A DNA stretch of 64,000 nucleotides from Anaerocolumna sedimenticola (GCF_009931695.1 NZ_CP048000.1:2125501-2189500); one strand, 5' to 3'; counted from the stretch's first letter, positions 44,414-53,656 are shown. Translations and numbers: made by a program. The notes: a model not told the origin generated them from the letters alone.

Positions 44414-45897
44414 ATGAAAAAACTAGTTAAAACAATTCTAATTCTATTATACGTTTCTTCTCTGCTCGGCTGTCAATATAAGGATCGGGATTCCGGGTCT
44501 GGTTCTGATCAGACAGAGACGGCTGAAACTGTCGATAATAATGCAATTCCTAAAGATAAAACTCAGGACGTAAAAGAGGAATCAGTCACCGGTGGGACAT
44601 CGGACGAACCTGCAGATTATAAACCGGTTACCGGAGATAATCTTACTGTTGCTTCCGAATTTGCGAAGGATTTACTGGATGAGAATTTCCCGAAATTGAA
44701 ACAGGCCTATCAATATGATGAAAAGATGAAAACGGCAATAACTGATGAAGATACAAAAAGACCGTACTATTCTATAATTCTGAATACGGTAAAATGGAAA
44801 AAATAAAGGAACCATATTCCTTGTCGGTTGGTGCTTATCAATATATCATGGTACCGGTTACATGTACTATCGGTAATTTTAATTACCAAATCGCTTTTGA
44901 TGGTAATCACAACATCGTAGGATTTTCATATGAAGAGTATGCTGCAAAAGAACCAATAGAAGATAATTCCATACCGGAAGAAGTTACGGAGACAGAATAC
45001 AGCTTTAGCAACGATGGATTTGTGATTCCGGGTACTTTTACCACACCCAAAGAGGGCAGCAATTACCCGGTAGTAATTCTGGTACAGGGGTTCGGAGCTT
45101 CGGACAGAGATGAAAGTATTTATGAAAATAAACCTTTTCGTGATATTGCATGGGATTTGGCAAAACAGGGTATCGCCAGTTACCGATATGATAAGAGAAG
45201 TTACTTGTATAGTGAGCGGATGGCTAAGGACAAAACTGCTACGATAAAGGATGAAATCATTGATGATACAGTTGCAGCAACCCAAATGGTTAAAAAGCTG
45301 GAAGAGGTGGATAACTCCCGTATATATATACTGGGACATAGTCTGGGTGGATATGTAATACCCAGGATTGCACAGGAGTTACCGGAGGTTTCCGGTTACA
45401 TTTTCATGGCTGCACCGGCTGAACATGTAAAGAATTATATATTGGATCAATATAATTACCTTGCTTATCGGGATGAAAATCTGACAAAAGAGGAACAGGA
45501 AGAGCAAAAAACACTGCGGAATGATATTGATCTGCTGGATAAACCGAAAGATATTCCGCAAGATAAAATGATATTAGGGGCTTATAAAGACTATTGGATT
45601 GATCTGGCTGATTATTATCCGATTAAAGCTGCTAAGAAAATTAAAGTTCCGGTATTGGTTCTTCAAGGTGAAAGAGATTATCAGGTTACAATGAAGCAAT
45701 ATAATAAATGGAAAGATAATTTTGAAGATTCAGATAATTGGATTTTTCATTCTTATGTTGCGTTAAATCATTTTATGATTGCTGGTGCCGGTGAACCAAA
45801 ATCTGAAGAATACAGGGCAAGGGCACATGTTGATACAAAAGTAACTCAGGATATTACTCAATTCATTAAGGATAGTAAAGAAAAGGATTTAAAATAA
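44414..45897 (+). pseudogene. Alpha/beta-hydrolase lipoprotein with N-terminal DUF3887-like domain, frameshifted
   Basis: Frame 1 (44414-44806) gives a lipobox (SSLLGC), an acidic linker and a DUF3887-like start (VASEFAKDLLDENFPKLKQA). Frame 2 (from about 44760 to 45897) continues it (VLFYNSEYGKMEKIKEPYS) into an alpha/beta hydrolase with GFGASDRDES (oxyanion region), nucleophile elbow GHSLGG, acid in LQGERDYQVT and histidine in VALNHFM. Adding one A to the A5 run at 44755-44759 restores a protein of about 494 residues. Such proteins are secreted esterases or peptidases; substrate unknown. Confidence 0.82.
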
Positions 45898-46059
45898 TAT
45901 ACGACTAAATAAGTTTGTCCAAAATGATTGAATATGAGGTATGAAAATGAATATATGTACTATGTTCTCCTACAAACGCAGTAAATAGTGTATTTTTATA
46001 TCACATAAAATAAATTTTAGATAAGCTTTTTTAGCATATACAACAGAATGTTATTACAA

Positions 46060-46117
46060 TTAAAGGGCTGTTGTAAAAACTGTTTTAATTAAAATGGTTT
46101 TTACAACGGCCCTTTAA
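46060..46117. terminator. Bidirectional terminator
   Basis: TTAAAGGGCTGTTGTAAAAAC (46060-46080) pairs with its near-perfect complement at 46097-46117 (one G-U pair), between convergent genes; the arms begin TTAAAGGGCTG and end CGGCCCTTTAA. Confidence 0.85.
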
Positions 46118-46130
46118 TTCTTTCTTATGG

Positions 46131-47543
46131 TTACAGCTTGATTTTGGTCCATTTACCGTTAGAGAATCTAATAAAATTTAAAATTAAACGTAAAAATTGA
46201 TCTCCGCATAATGCTATCCAGGCACCATACAAACCGAATGAAAGAGGAAAACATAACAGCCAGGTGAGTGTCGGACGTAACAGTGCAACACTGATCATGG
46301 AGGTAATGGCAACAAAGACGGTATCTCCTGCACCTCTGAGACAACCGGAGATGATTACCTGGGAAGTCTGGGCATGGGTGGTGAAAGCAATAATCAGCAT
46401 AATACCCGCACCTAAGGTTATAATAGCTGGATCATTCGTAAATAATGAAACTAAAAAATCCCTGCCGGTGATGAAAAATATAAAGAGAATGGATGATATC
46501 AGAAATGCCAGCCGTTGACCCGCCTTTCCATAAATAATTGCCATATCCGGGCGTTTGGCACCAAGGCTTTGCCCTACTAAGGAAGAAGCAGCTACGGAAA
46601 AACCATCACCAAAGCAAAAAGACAAATTAAGAATATTTATGCAGATTAAGTGGGCCTCGTATGAAGTTGTTCCTAATTTAGCAACAATTATCGCATAGGC
46701 AAAGAAACCGATACGCATAAAAACCTGTTCCACAAATGCGCTTCCGCTTACCTTTGTAATCGGTTCTAATACACGATGGTTAATTCTCCAGGATGCTTTG
46801 CTGCGAAGACTTAAAAAAGCACCACCTTTTAGAAGGGTTGTAACTGACATAATGCATGCGGCAATAGCGCCAAGACATGTGGCAATAGCAGCACCTTTTA
46901 CCCCCAAAGCAGGAAAGAAACCGATACCGTTTATTAATAGGTAATTAAAAGTTATATTTACTATATTAGCAACAATATTCGTCCGCATTGAAATTTTAGT
47001 GTTTCCACTTCCACGCTGCGCAGCATTTATTGTAAGATTTAATGCGGTAAAAAATATACTTACCATTAGAACTCGAAAATAATCCAGTGCATCTTTCAGA
47101 TAGGAAGCTTCAGCACCTGCGAACTTTAAGATAGGAACTGCAAAAATAAAACCCAGAATTGACATAGTAAGGGAAAGAAGTGCACTTAGTATCATGCCGG
47201 CTCTTAAAGTGTGATTTGCACCCTCCCGGTCCTGTTGGCCTTTTCTTCGTGCTACAATTGCCGTAATTCCTACATTAAGCGAAAAGATTACTGCTAAAAG
47301 AATAAATTTTGGCTGATTGGTTATACCAACAGCAGCAATAGCCCCTTTGCCCAAAGTTCCTACCATCATCGTGTCAACAGAACCAATTAAACCAACTAAC
47401 AGGGATTCAATCGCAGATGGCCATGCCACGTTAAAGAATTTATGATAGACAATTTTGGATGGAGGAAGGTCACCGGTAACTAATTGGGGTTTAATCATGC
47501 CTTTTACTGTGAAAAAATTGATTGTTTGATTAATAAGTTTCAT
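46131..47543 (-). CDS. MATE-family multidrug efflux transporter
   Basis: A 470-residue membrane protein with about twelve transmembrane helices in two similar halves. It shows the family start WPSAIESLLVGLIGSVDTMM, VGTLGKGAIAAVGITNQPKF, and RGSGNTKISM; the second half repeats AFVEQVFMRIGFFAY and LRGAGDTVFVAITSM. MATE proteins export cationic drugs or metabolites against Na+ or H+. No regulator is adjacent. Confidence 0.94.
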   Translation of the reverse strand: MKLINQTINFFTVKGMIKPQLVTGDLPPSKIVYHKFFNVAWPSAIESLLVGLIGSVDTMMVGTLGKGAIAAVGITNQPKFILLAVIFSLNVGITAIVARRKGQQDREGANHTLRAGMILSALLSLTMSILGFIFAVPILKFAGAEASYLKDALDYFRVLMVSIFFTALNLTINAAQRGSGNTKISMRTNIVANIVNITFNYLLINGIGFFPALGVKGAAIATCLGAIAACIMSVTTLLKGGAFLSLRSKASWRINHRVLEPITKVSGSAFVEQVFMRIGFFAYAIIVAKLGTTSYEAHLICINILNLSFCFGDGFSVAASSLVGQSLGAKRPDMAIIYGKAGQRLAFLISSILFIFFITGRDFLVSLFTNDPAIITLGAGIMLIIAFTTHAQTSQVIISGCLRGAGDTVFVAITSMISVALLRPTLTWLLCFPLSFGLYGAWIALCGDQFLRLILNFIRFSNGKWTKIKL

Positions 47544-47753
47544 AATAAACCTCTGTCCTATGTATTTATTTTCATCATTTAACCTTACAAGTCAAGTGGA
47601 CCTAAACATAAATACTAGTATACCATAGAAAAGAAAAGAAACAATGTATTTACTTATACTATTCAATTTTTTTCCATTCTGTGATAAAATATATTTGTTA
47701 AATAATTAATATACTATATGTGAACACTTTAAAAGAAAAAGGAGCCTAGGTGT

Positions 47754-48278
47754 ATGAATACTGAGAGTAATCATGTTGAAACGAATGAGCTGGTTTGCAG
47801 AAAGCAGGGAGAATTAATTCAAAACATACGCGGAGAAAAACCGGTAAGTGGCTTAAAAGAGGATACATGCAGGCAATTAATCCGGGAAGCTATTCATAGT
47901 CTAAAGTTTTCTTATTCTCCTTACTCCGGTTTTAAGGTGGGTGCTGCATTGTTGACAAAGGACTTAAAAATATATACCGGATGTAATATAGAAAATGCGG
48001 CTTATTCTCCAACAAACTGTGCCGAACGTACTGCATTCTTTAAAGCCGTAAGTGAGGGAAAAAAGGATTTCCAGGCGATAGCAATCGTTGGAGGTAAAGA
48101 CGGAATTATTACCGATTATTGTCCGCCTTGCGGAGTATGCCGCCAGGTTATGATGGAGTTTTGTGAGCCGAAGAATTTCTTTGTGATTTTAGCAAAATCA
48201 GAGGCAGACTATTGGATCTATAATTTAGAGGATATGATTCCGATGGGATTTGGACCTGGCAATTTAGCACAGGAATAA
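47754..48278 (+). CDS. cdd: Cytidine deaminase, with N-terminal extension
   Basis: Zinc enzyme of pyrimidine salvage, cytidine to uridine. The core is YSPYSGFKVGAALLTKD, GCNIENAAYSPTNCAERTA (zinc Cys and catalytic Glu) and CPPCGVCRQVMMEF (two zinc Cys). The protein has 174 residues versus about 130-140 for the usual tetrameric form; the extra 40 or so are at the N terminus and show no motif. AAGGAG precedes the ATG at 47754, so the extension is probably real, though an internal start cannot be ruled out. Confidence 0.9.
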   Translation: MNTESNHVETNELVCRKQGELIQNIRGEKPVSGLKEDTCRQLIREAIHSLKFSYSPYSGFKVGAALLTKDLKIYTGCNIENAAYSPTNCAERTAFFKAVSEGKKDFQAIAIVGGKDGIITDYCPPCGVCRQVMMEFCEPKNFFVILAKSEADYWIYNLEDMIPMGFGPGNLAQE

Positions 48279-48281
48279 ATG

Positions 48282-48336
48282 ATTCCAACGCGTACGGGAA
48301 CCGGAGAAACCCGCAAAGCGTGTTTCTTCCGGTTTA
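48282..48336. repeat. Dispersed palindromic repeat, module B
   Basis: ATTCCAACGCGTACGGGAAC followed by the hairpin AACCGGAGAAAC/GTTTCTTCCGGTT. It is downstream of cdd and may serve as its terminator. An inverted, fuller copy lies on the other side of the two tRNA genes. Confidence 0.7.
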
Positions 48337-48487
48337 TATCTTTATTCAATTATTATGATAAAATATAATGCACATTCTAAAATAGGATTATTTTATTAAA
48401 TACTAAAACAACCGATAAAAAGTACTTGACAAATTAGTCTTTCATAAATATAATGATAAAGTACCTGTTGAAAAGCAGTACGATAAT

Positions 48488-48560
48488 GGGATCTTAGCTC
48501 AGCTGGGAGAGCATCTGCCTTACAAGCAGAGGGTCATAGGTTCGAGCCCTATAGGTCCCA
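48488..48560 (+). tRNA. tRNA-Val (anticodon TAC)
   Basis: Cloverleaf by eye: acceptor GGGATCT/AGGTCCC, D arm GCTC..GAGC, anticodon stem TCTGC/GCAGA with loop CTTACAA (anticodon TAC), T arm AGGTTCGAGCCCT-like with GTTCGAG, discriminator A. 73 nt, CCA not encoded. Confidence 0.95.
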
Positions 48561-48608
48561 TTTTTACGAAAAATAATAATAGTTTTCGAAAAAGATATTA
48601 ATATACCT

Positions 48609-48682
48609 GGCGAAGTAGCTCAGTTGGCTAGAGCACGCGGTTCATACCCGCGGTGTCGGCGGTTCAAATCCGTCCTTCGCTA
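48609..48682 (+). tRNA. tRNA-Met (anticodon CAT)
   Basis: Acceptor GGCGAAG/CTTCGCT (first pair G-T), D arm GCTC..GAGC, anticodon stem CGCGG/CCGCG with loop TTCATAC, T loop TTCAAAT, discriminator A. A C-A mismatch at 1-72 typical of initiator tRNA is not present, so it is the elongator type. A terminator follows. Confidence 0.93.
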
Positions 48683-48686
48683 TCTC

Positions 48687-48715
48687 AAAAAGATTGTCTA
48701 CGGCAATCTTTTTTT
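48687..48715 (+). terminator. Terminator of the tRNA-Val/tRNA-Met unit
   Basis: AAAAGATTG and CAATCTTTT pair with a 7-nt loop, followed by TTTTT. Confidence 0.88.
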
Positions 48716-48756
48716 ATCTTAGAAGATATTACATTCCATAAGATATTGCGTCCTAT

Positions 48757-48852
48757 TCGAACCGGAAGAAACACGCTTTGCGGGTTTCTCCGGTTCGCGT
48801 GCGCGTTCAAATATTGCAAGCAAGCTTACTAATTCTCACTTTGCTTTCGCCA
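48757..48852. repeat. Dispersed palindromic repeat, modules B and A, inverted
   Basis: Reverse orientation of 5771-5877: CGAACCGGAAGAAACACGC, TTTGCGGGTTTCTCCGGTTC, GCGTGCGCGTTC, then ATTGCAAGCAAGCTTACTAA and TTCTCACTTTGCTTTCGCC. The region 48853-49040 beyond it is AT-rich without a recognised feature. Confidence 0.75.
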
Positions 48853-49040
48853 AAATAAAATCCTCCGAAACTAACATATATAATTATATCTTAATTAGAC
48901 GAAGCGTATTTTTCATTATGAATTTCTAATATACATCAAAATACGGAGAAGAATAGATCTACTTAGTAAATGATAAAAATTATTGTTTCCTATCTAGATT
49001 ATTTAAGTTATTATAGTATATAATAGTTTTAACCTATAGT

Positions 49041-49165
49041 CACTTAATTTTCTCAAATAGGAAAAAGGTAAATTATTTAGGAAAGGATTCCATACTATGA
49101 TTCTTTTAAGTTTTTATGGTATGGCAATACCGTAATCAAATTTGCGGTATGTAATGGGTATCAAT
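49041..49165 (+). promoter_or_regulatory. Pseudoknotted leader element, copy E (ispF)
   Basis: The core GGAAAGGATTCCATAC leads into P2, CCATAC/GTATGG (49090-49095 with 49119-49124). GATTCTTTTAAGT is the P1 3' strand; only ACTTAA near 49042 is available as its 5' partner, so P1 is weak. P3 is ATACCG/CGGTAT (49127-49150). The tail GTAATGGGTATCAAT reaches the ispF ATG. Confidence 0.65.
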
Positions 49166-49729
49166 ATGAGAATTGGATCAGGATATGATGTGCACCGCCT
49201 GGTTAGCGGGCGTGATTTAATCATTGGCGGAGTTAATATACCATATGAAAAGGGCCTTTTAGGACATTCCGATGCGGATGTACTTCTCCACGCAATCATG
49301 GATGGATTATTGGGAGCCGCAGCTCTGGGTGATATCGGTAAACATTTTCCCGATACGGAGGAAGCCTATAAGGGAATTTCCAGTATCGAGTTATTAAAAA
49401 AAGTCAGAATACTTCTGGAAGACAGGTTTTATATAATAGAGAATATTGACGCTACTATTATTGCGCAAAAACCAAAGATGGCACCTTACATACCTATGAT
49501 GGTTACAAATATAGCAGCAGCATTAGGTATAGAAGAAAATCAGGTTAATATTAAAGCTACCACGGAGGAGGGGTTGGGATTTACCGGAGAAGGCTTAGGT
49601 ATCTCGTCTAATGCGGTGTGCTTGCTTACTACGGTTGATAACTACAGGTACGATGATGGTGCAGGCAACATAAGTACCAACAGAGGTTGTGACAGCTGTT
49701 CGGGATGCGCCGGCTGTTCGAAAAAGTAA
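49166..49729 (+). CDS. ispF: 2-C-methyl-D-erythritol 2,4-cyclodiphosphate synthase with Cys-rich tail
   Basis: Fifth enzyme of the MEP isoprenoid pathway. The protein begins [12 protein letters not shown] with metal ligands D8 and H10; [17 protein letters not shown] carries the third histidine, and [16 protein letters not shown] the C-terminal substrate loop. The catalytic domain ends near residue 157, the normal full length. A further 30 residues end in [13 protein letters not shown], a CxxCxxCxxC cluster unusual for IspF. The ATG at 49166 is the family start; upstream in-frame codons belong to leader element E. The next gene starts 17 nt after its stop. Confidence 0.93.
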   Translation: MRIGSGYDVHRLVSGRDLIIGGVNIPYEKGLLGHSDADVLLHAIMDGLLGAAALGDIGKHFPDTEEAYKGISSIELLKKVRILLEDRFYIIENIDATIIAQKPKMAPYIPMMVTNIAAALGIEENQVNIKATTEEGLGFTGEGLGISSNAVCLLTTVDNYRYDDGAGNISTNRGCDSCSGCAGCSKK

Positions 49730-49746
49730 TTGCTACGGGAGATAGT

Positions 49747-50949
49747 ATGGAGCAAACATTAGTTAATACTGAATATACAATATTTAATACAATAGATGAA
49801 ATACAAATATCAGGGAAAAGTTCAGAAGAGATCAGAGAAGACCTACACCGTTTATGGCGGGATTGCTTCGGGGATACAATAGATTATACCAATTTTTATT
49901 TCGATTGGAAAGTAAAAGATAATCGTGTTCTGACAGTATATAAGCAGAACAGTATAAGCGCTATGCTGCATCTTAACCCATATACGGTTATGGTAAATAG
50001 TAAACCGACACCGTTAAATTATATTGTAGGGGTTGCTACCAGAAAAGAAGACAGACGGCAGGGGTTAATGAAACTGCTGTTGGAAGCTTCTCTTAACCAG
50101 ATGTATGAAGAACAGATGCCGTTTACTTATTTGATGCCTGCTGCCGAGGCTATTTACCTGCCCTTTGGATTTCGGATTGTATATGAACAGGAACCCTGGA
50201 AGGAAAAGCTTATTGAAGCCGCACAAAAGAGAAATACCGGATTGAATTTAAATGAAGCAGAAAAAGATGAATTAAAGGTAGTTAATGTAAAAAGTAATGA
50301 GGAAGAAAAAATTTCGGCTCTGACGGAATTTACTAATAGCTTTTTAGCGGGGCATTATAGCATTTATGCAAAACGTTCGCCTTATTATTACAAACGTTTA
50401 ATCCAGGAGATGAAAAGTGGAAAGGGAAATGTTTTAGTTTGCTTGCTTAAAGATGAAATAATCGGTTATATTGCTTATATGACCGATGGAGGTATTGGAA
50501 TAGCCGAATGCATTTATGAGAAAGATAAAAAAGAGATATTTATGAAAGCTATTTCATCCGAAATTATAAACAAAAATGATACTGCTGCGACTTCTGAAAA
50601 TTACTCCAATCCAACTATTATGGCAAGAATCGTAAATTGGAATAATTTTATTAAAAGGATTACGGCAAAAGAAGAATTTACCGTTTATATTAAAGTTGAA
50701 GATACCATAATAACAGATAATAACGGTACGTATCAGCTGCAATTTACACCTTGGGGTTGTAATGTTGATTTAACTGACCAACAGCCGGAGCTGACGGCTG
50801 ATATATCGGACTTAACGAGATTGTTTTTTGGCAGAATGAAAGAAAATGATATTGCGAAACTAAATATTAACGGAGAGCCATTTGAGATTATAAATAAACT
50901 TACGAAGATTAACGGATATAAAGATGTTTTTATCAATGATGTTGTGTAA
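49747..50949 (+). CDS. Eis-like GNAT acetyltransferase
   Basis: A 400-residue intact member of the family broken at 38208-39490. The N-terminal GNAT domain has LHLNPYTVMVN, the acetyl-CoA loop GVATRKEDRRQGLMKLLLEA and YLMPAAEAIYLPFGFRIVY. A second degenerate GNAT-like domain and a C-terminal sterol-carrier-like domain (DLTRLFFGRMKEND) follow. The ATG at 49747 is favoured over 49705, which lies inside ispF; GGGAGA precedes it. Substrate unknown. It probably shares a transcript with ispF. Confidence 0.85.
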   Translation: MEQTLVNTEYTIFNTIDEIQISGKSSEEIREDLHRLWRDCFGDTIDYTNFYFDWKVKDNRVLTVYKQNSISAMLHLNPYTVMVNSKPTPLNYIVGVATRKEDRRQGLMKLLLEASLNQMYEEQMPFTYLMPAAEAIYLPFGFRIVYEQEPWKEKLIEAAQKRNTGLNLNEAEKDELKVVNVKSNEEEKISALTEFTNSFLAGHYSIYAKRSPYYYKRLIQEMKSGKGNVLVCLLKDEIIGYIAYMTDGGIGIAECIYEKDKKEIFMKAISSEIINKNDTAATSENYSNPTIMARIVNWNNFIKRITAKEEFTVYIKVEDTIITDNNGTYQLQFTPWGCNVDLTDQQPELTADISDLTRLFFGRMKENDIAKLNINGEPFEIINKLTKINGYKDVFINDVV

Positions 50950-51043
50950 GGGTATTATTTTGAGGTTTGATTACAGGTTCAACCACAAGGCTGAACTGTA
51001 ATATGACAAAATGAACGGCTGGAAAAATTACTTTACTTCAAGG

Positions 51044-51071
51044 TTGACATTTTCTTAATTTTGCATAGAAT
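51044..51071 (+). promoter_or_regulatory. Promoter of the cysE-cysS T-box operon
   Basis: TTGACA (51044-51049) and TAGAAT (51066-51071), 16 nt apart, just before the T-box leader. Confidence 0.7.
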
Positions 51072-51079
51072 AGATACAG

Positions 51080-51348
51080 TATTATAAATAAATATAAGAA
51101 AAGCGTTGAACAAAAAAGTAGTTCATATGTAAGGCAGCAGAGATAGAATGTCACCGGCTGAAAGCATTCTTTGCCAGAATATAAACGAAGTGCATTTGGG
51201 AGCTGATTAGGTGAGGTATTAACTTAGCTTAATCCGGACACAGCCGTTATCTGACATAAGACTGTATAAGGTATTAAAAACCTGATACAAAATAGAGTGG
51301 AACCACGGATGAACTTCGTCTCTTACCTGTAAGAGACGGAGTTTTTTT
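51080..51348 (+). promoter_or_regulatory. T-box leader, probably tRNA-Cys specific
   Basis: The T-box sequence AGAGTGGAACCACGG (51294-51308) is followed by the terminator CGTCTCTTAC/GTAAGAGACG with TTTTTTT (51318-51347). Upstream Stem I elements include AGAGATAGAATG and GGCTGAAAGCATTC. A TGC codon at 51191-51193, in GAAGTGCATTTGG, fits a cysteine specifier and the downstream genes cysE and cysS. Uncharged tRNA-Cys would stabilise the antiterminator and switch the operon on. Confidence 0.92.
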
Positions 51349-51376
51349 AGCTGTTAAACCATAGGAGGTTGTATTC

Positions 51377-52039
51377 ATGGGCTTTATCGGGTATATTAAA
51401 GAAGAAATGCAAATAATAAAAGAAAGAGATCCTGCAATAAAAACACCCTTTGAAGTATTTTTATATCCAAGCTTTCATGCGATTATCAGGTACAGAATTG
51501 CACATAAATTATATTTACAAAAGCACTATTTCCTGGCCAGATGGTTTTCACAAAGGACGGTAAGAAAAACCGGAATAGAAATTCATCCGGGAGCAACCAT
51601 TGGAAAAGGCTTATTTATAGATCATGGACACGGAGTTGTAATTGGTGAGACTGCTATTGTAGGTGATAACGTAACATTATATCAAGGCGTTACGTTAGGA
51701 GGAACCGGTAAGGAAAGCGGAAAAAGGCATCCTACCATAGGCAATAACGTGATGATAAGTGCAGGTGCTAAAATATTAGGATCTTTTACGGTAGGTGAAA
51801 ATTCCAAAATCGGAGCCGGCTCCGTAGTATTATCGGAGGTTCCTCCCAACTCTACGGTTGTAGGTGTACCGGGACGTGTGGTGAAAAGGGATAATGTTAA
51901 AATACCGAGGGAAGATATGGATCAGGTACATCTTCCGGATCCGGTTTATAATGATTTGACCGTATTGCAACTGGAAAATAAGAGATTAAAGCATGAATTA
52001 AAGCAGGTCTGTGAAAGGCTGCACAAATTAGAAAAATAA
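51377..52039 (+). CDS. cysE: Serine O-acetyltransferase
   Basis: Makes O-acetylserine for cysteine synthesis. The 220-residue protein has an N-terminal helical region, then a left-handed beta helix of hexapeptide repeats: [58 protein letters not shown]. It is of the short EpsC/CysE type. The last 30 residues ([21 protein letters not shown]) form a coiled-coil-like helix. AGGAGG precedes the ATG. It is controlled by the T-box leader; cysS follows after 219 nt containing leader element D. Confidence 0.95.
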   Translation: MGFIGYIKEEMQIIKERDPAIKTPFEVFLYPSFHAIIRYRIAHKLYLQKHYFLARWFSQRTVRKTGIEIHPGATIGKGLFIDHGHGVVIGETAIVGDNVTLYQGVTLGGTGKESGKRHPTIGNNVMISAGAKILGSFTVGENSKIGAGSVVLSEVPPNSTVVGVPGRVVKRDNVKIPREDMDQVHLPDPVYNDLTVLQLENKRLKHELKQVCERLHKLEK

Positions 52040-52129
52040 GTATTTTTCATACAAACAAGGGACTCAAAGAACAAATGTCTTAGTAGGCAGTAAATCATCT
52101 GCCGGCAGATGATTTATACAATGGGAACT
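52040..52129. other. Intercistronic region with hairpin before leader D
   Basis: Holds AAATCATCTGC/GCAGATGATTT (52092-52115), followed by ATACAATGGGAAC. Near 52050 the 15-mer TACAAACAAGGGACT repeats the sequence at 30347-30361. Confidence 0.5.
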
Positions 52130-52258
52130 AGGTTGAAAGAAAATATAAAAGGAAAGGATGCCATATGCAGATTCTTTCGACCTGTGAAACTTGTTTCACA
52201 TTTTATTATATGGCAGTAACACAGCTGGCTGCAGATGTGTTATGCAATGGATGTTAAA
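52130..52258 (+). promoter_or_regulatory. Pseudoknotted leader element, copy D (cysS)
   Basis: P1 AGGTTGAAAGAA (52130-52141) pairs with TTCTTTCGACCT (52173-52184; one G-U). P2 GCCATAT (52160-52166) pairs with ATATGGC (52208-52214). The extra hairpin TGTGAAAC/GTTTCACA (52183-52200) corresponds to TGCGAAAC/GTTTCGCA in copy B. P3 is AACACA/TGTGTT (52218-52241). The tail ATGCAATGGATGTTAAA reaches the ATG at 52259. A 30-codon frame (52165-52257) runs through it. Confidence 0.78.
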
Positions 52259-53656
52259 ATGAAAATCTATAATACTTTAAAGAAAAAGAAAGAAGAATTT
52301 ATACCAATTGAAGAAGGTAAGGTTCGTATGTATGTCTGCGGGCCAACCGTATATAATTATATCCATATAGGAAATGCGAGACCGATTATAGTATTTGATA
52401 CTGTTAGAAGATATCTTGAATATAAGGGTTATGAGGTTAATTTTGTATCGAATTTTACTGATGTGGATGATAAAATCATTAAAAAAGCCAATGACGAAGG
52501 AGTATCTGCTACAGAGATATCCGAACGGTTTATTGATGAATGCCGTAAGGATCAGGATGGCCTAAATGTAAAACCTGCTACTACCAATCCCAAAGCTACG
52601 GAAGAAATCGACGGCATGATTGAGATGATAGAGGCTCTGATCCAAAAAGGCAATGCTTATGAGAAAAACGGTACGGTATATTTTAGAACCAGAAGTTTTA
52701 AAGATTACGGAAAGTTATCCAAGAAAAATATTGACGATCTGGAAGCAGGAATCAGAATTGCAGTCAGTGATGAAAAAGAAGATCCTATGGATTTCGTTCT
52801 TTGGAAACCGAAAAAAGAAGGAGAGCCTTACTGGACCTCACCCTGGAGTGACGGTAGACCAGGCTGGCATATTGAATGTTCCGTCATGAGTAAAAAATAT
52901 CTTGGAGACCAGATTGACATCCATGCCGGTGGTGAGGATTTAGTATTCCCTCATCATGAAAATGAAATAGCACAAAGTGAAGCCTGCAACGGAAAAGAAT
53001 TTGCAAGATACTGGATGCATAATGCTTTCTTAAATATTGATAATAAGAAAATGTCAAAATCAGAAGGTAACTTTTTTACCGTAAGGGAAGTCAGCGAAAA
53101 ATATCCCCTGCAGGTACTTCGTTTCTTCATGTTAAGTGCTCATTACAGAAGTCCTCTTAACTTCAGTAAGGAATTAATGGAAGCTTCTAAGAACGGTTTG
53201 GAAAGAATTCTTACCGCTACCTATAATCTGGGCCATCTTCTGGAATCCGCAGAACCCAAAGAATTAGCAGAGGATGAGAAAAATATTCTTGCAGAAGTTG
53301 AGAGTTTAAATGATAAATTTGATATGGCGATGGATGATGATTTTAATACGGCCGATGCCATTGCAGCTATATTTGAGATAGTTAAGGCAGCCAATTCAAA
53401 AATTACATCGGATAATTCAAAAGAGCTGATTCAAAAAGTTTTAGATAAGATTTTAACGCTAAGTGATATTTTAGGCATTCATGCGAAGAAAAATGAAGAA
53501 TTGCTGGATGATGAAATTGAGCAGTTAATACAGGACAGACAGAATGCGAGAAAAAGTAAAGATTTTGCGAAAGCCGATGAAATCCGTAACCTTTTATTAG
53601 AGAAAGGTATTATTCTGGAAGATACGAGAGAAGGCGTAAGATGGAAAAGAGCTTAG
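52259..53656 (+). CDS. cysS: Cysteinyl-tRNA synthetase
   Basis: Class I synthetase charging tRNA-Cys. The 465-residue protein has the start [14 protein letters not shown], the HIGH-type motif [11 protein letters not shown], zinc ligands around [15 protein letters not shown] and the [10 protein letters not shown] segment, and [14 protein letters not shown]-type helical C terminus follows. Upstream in-frame ATGs (52235, 52247) belong to leader D; 52259 matches the family start. Its 3' end overlaps the mrnC start by 16 nt. Confidence 0.96.
   Translation: MKIYNTLKKKKEEFIPIEEGKVRMYVCGPTVYNYIHIGNARPIIVFDTVRRYLEYKGYEVNFVSNFTDVDDKIIKKANDEGVSATEISERFIDECRKDQDGLNVKPATTNPKATEEIDGMIEMIEALIQKGNAYEKNGTVYFRTRSFKDYGKLSKKNIDDLEAGIRIAVSDEKEDPMDFVLWKPKKEGEPYWTSPWSDGRPGWHIECSVMSKKYLGDQIDIHAGGEDLVFPHHENEIAQSEACNGKEFARYWMHNAFLNIDNKKMSKSEGNFFTVREVSEKYPLQVLRFFMLSAHYRSPLNFSKELMEASKNGLERILTATYNLGHLLESAEPKELAEDEKNILAEVESLNDKFDMAMDDDFNTADAIAAIFEIVKAANSKITSDNSKELIQKVLDKILTLSDILGIHAKKNEELLDDEIEQLIQDRQNARKSKDFAKADEIRNLLLEKGIILEDTREGVRWKRA

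Noticed and set aside
48609-48682. Reading the CAT-anticodon tRNA as initiator tRNA or tRNA-Ile2
   Set aside because: It lacks the 1-72 mismatch and three G-C pairs in the anticodon stem expected of initiator tRNA; the Ile2 (lysidine) option cannot be fully excluded by eye, but elongator Met is the simpler call.
30347-52064. 15-mer TACAAACAAGGGACT shared by 30347-30361 and 52050-52064
   Set aside because: At the first site it is the 5' arm of a terminator; the second lacks the pairing arm. Too short to call a repeat family from two copies.
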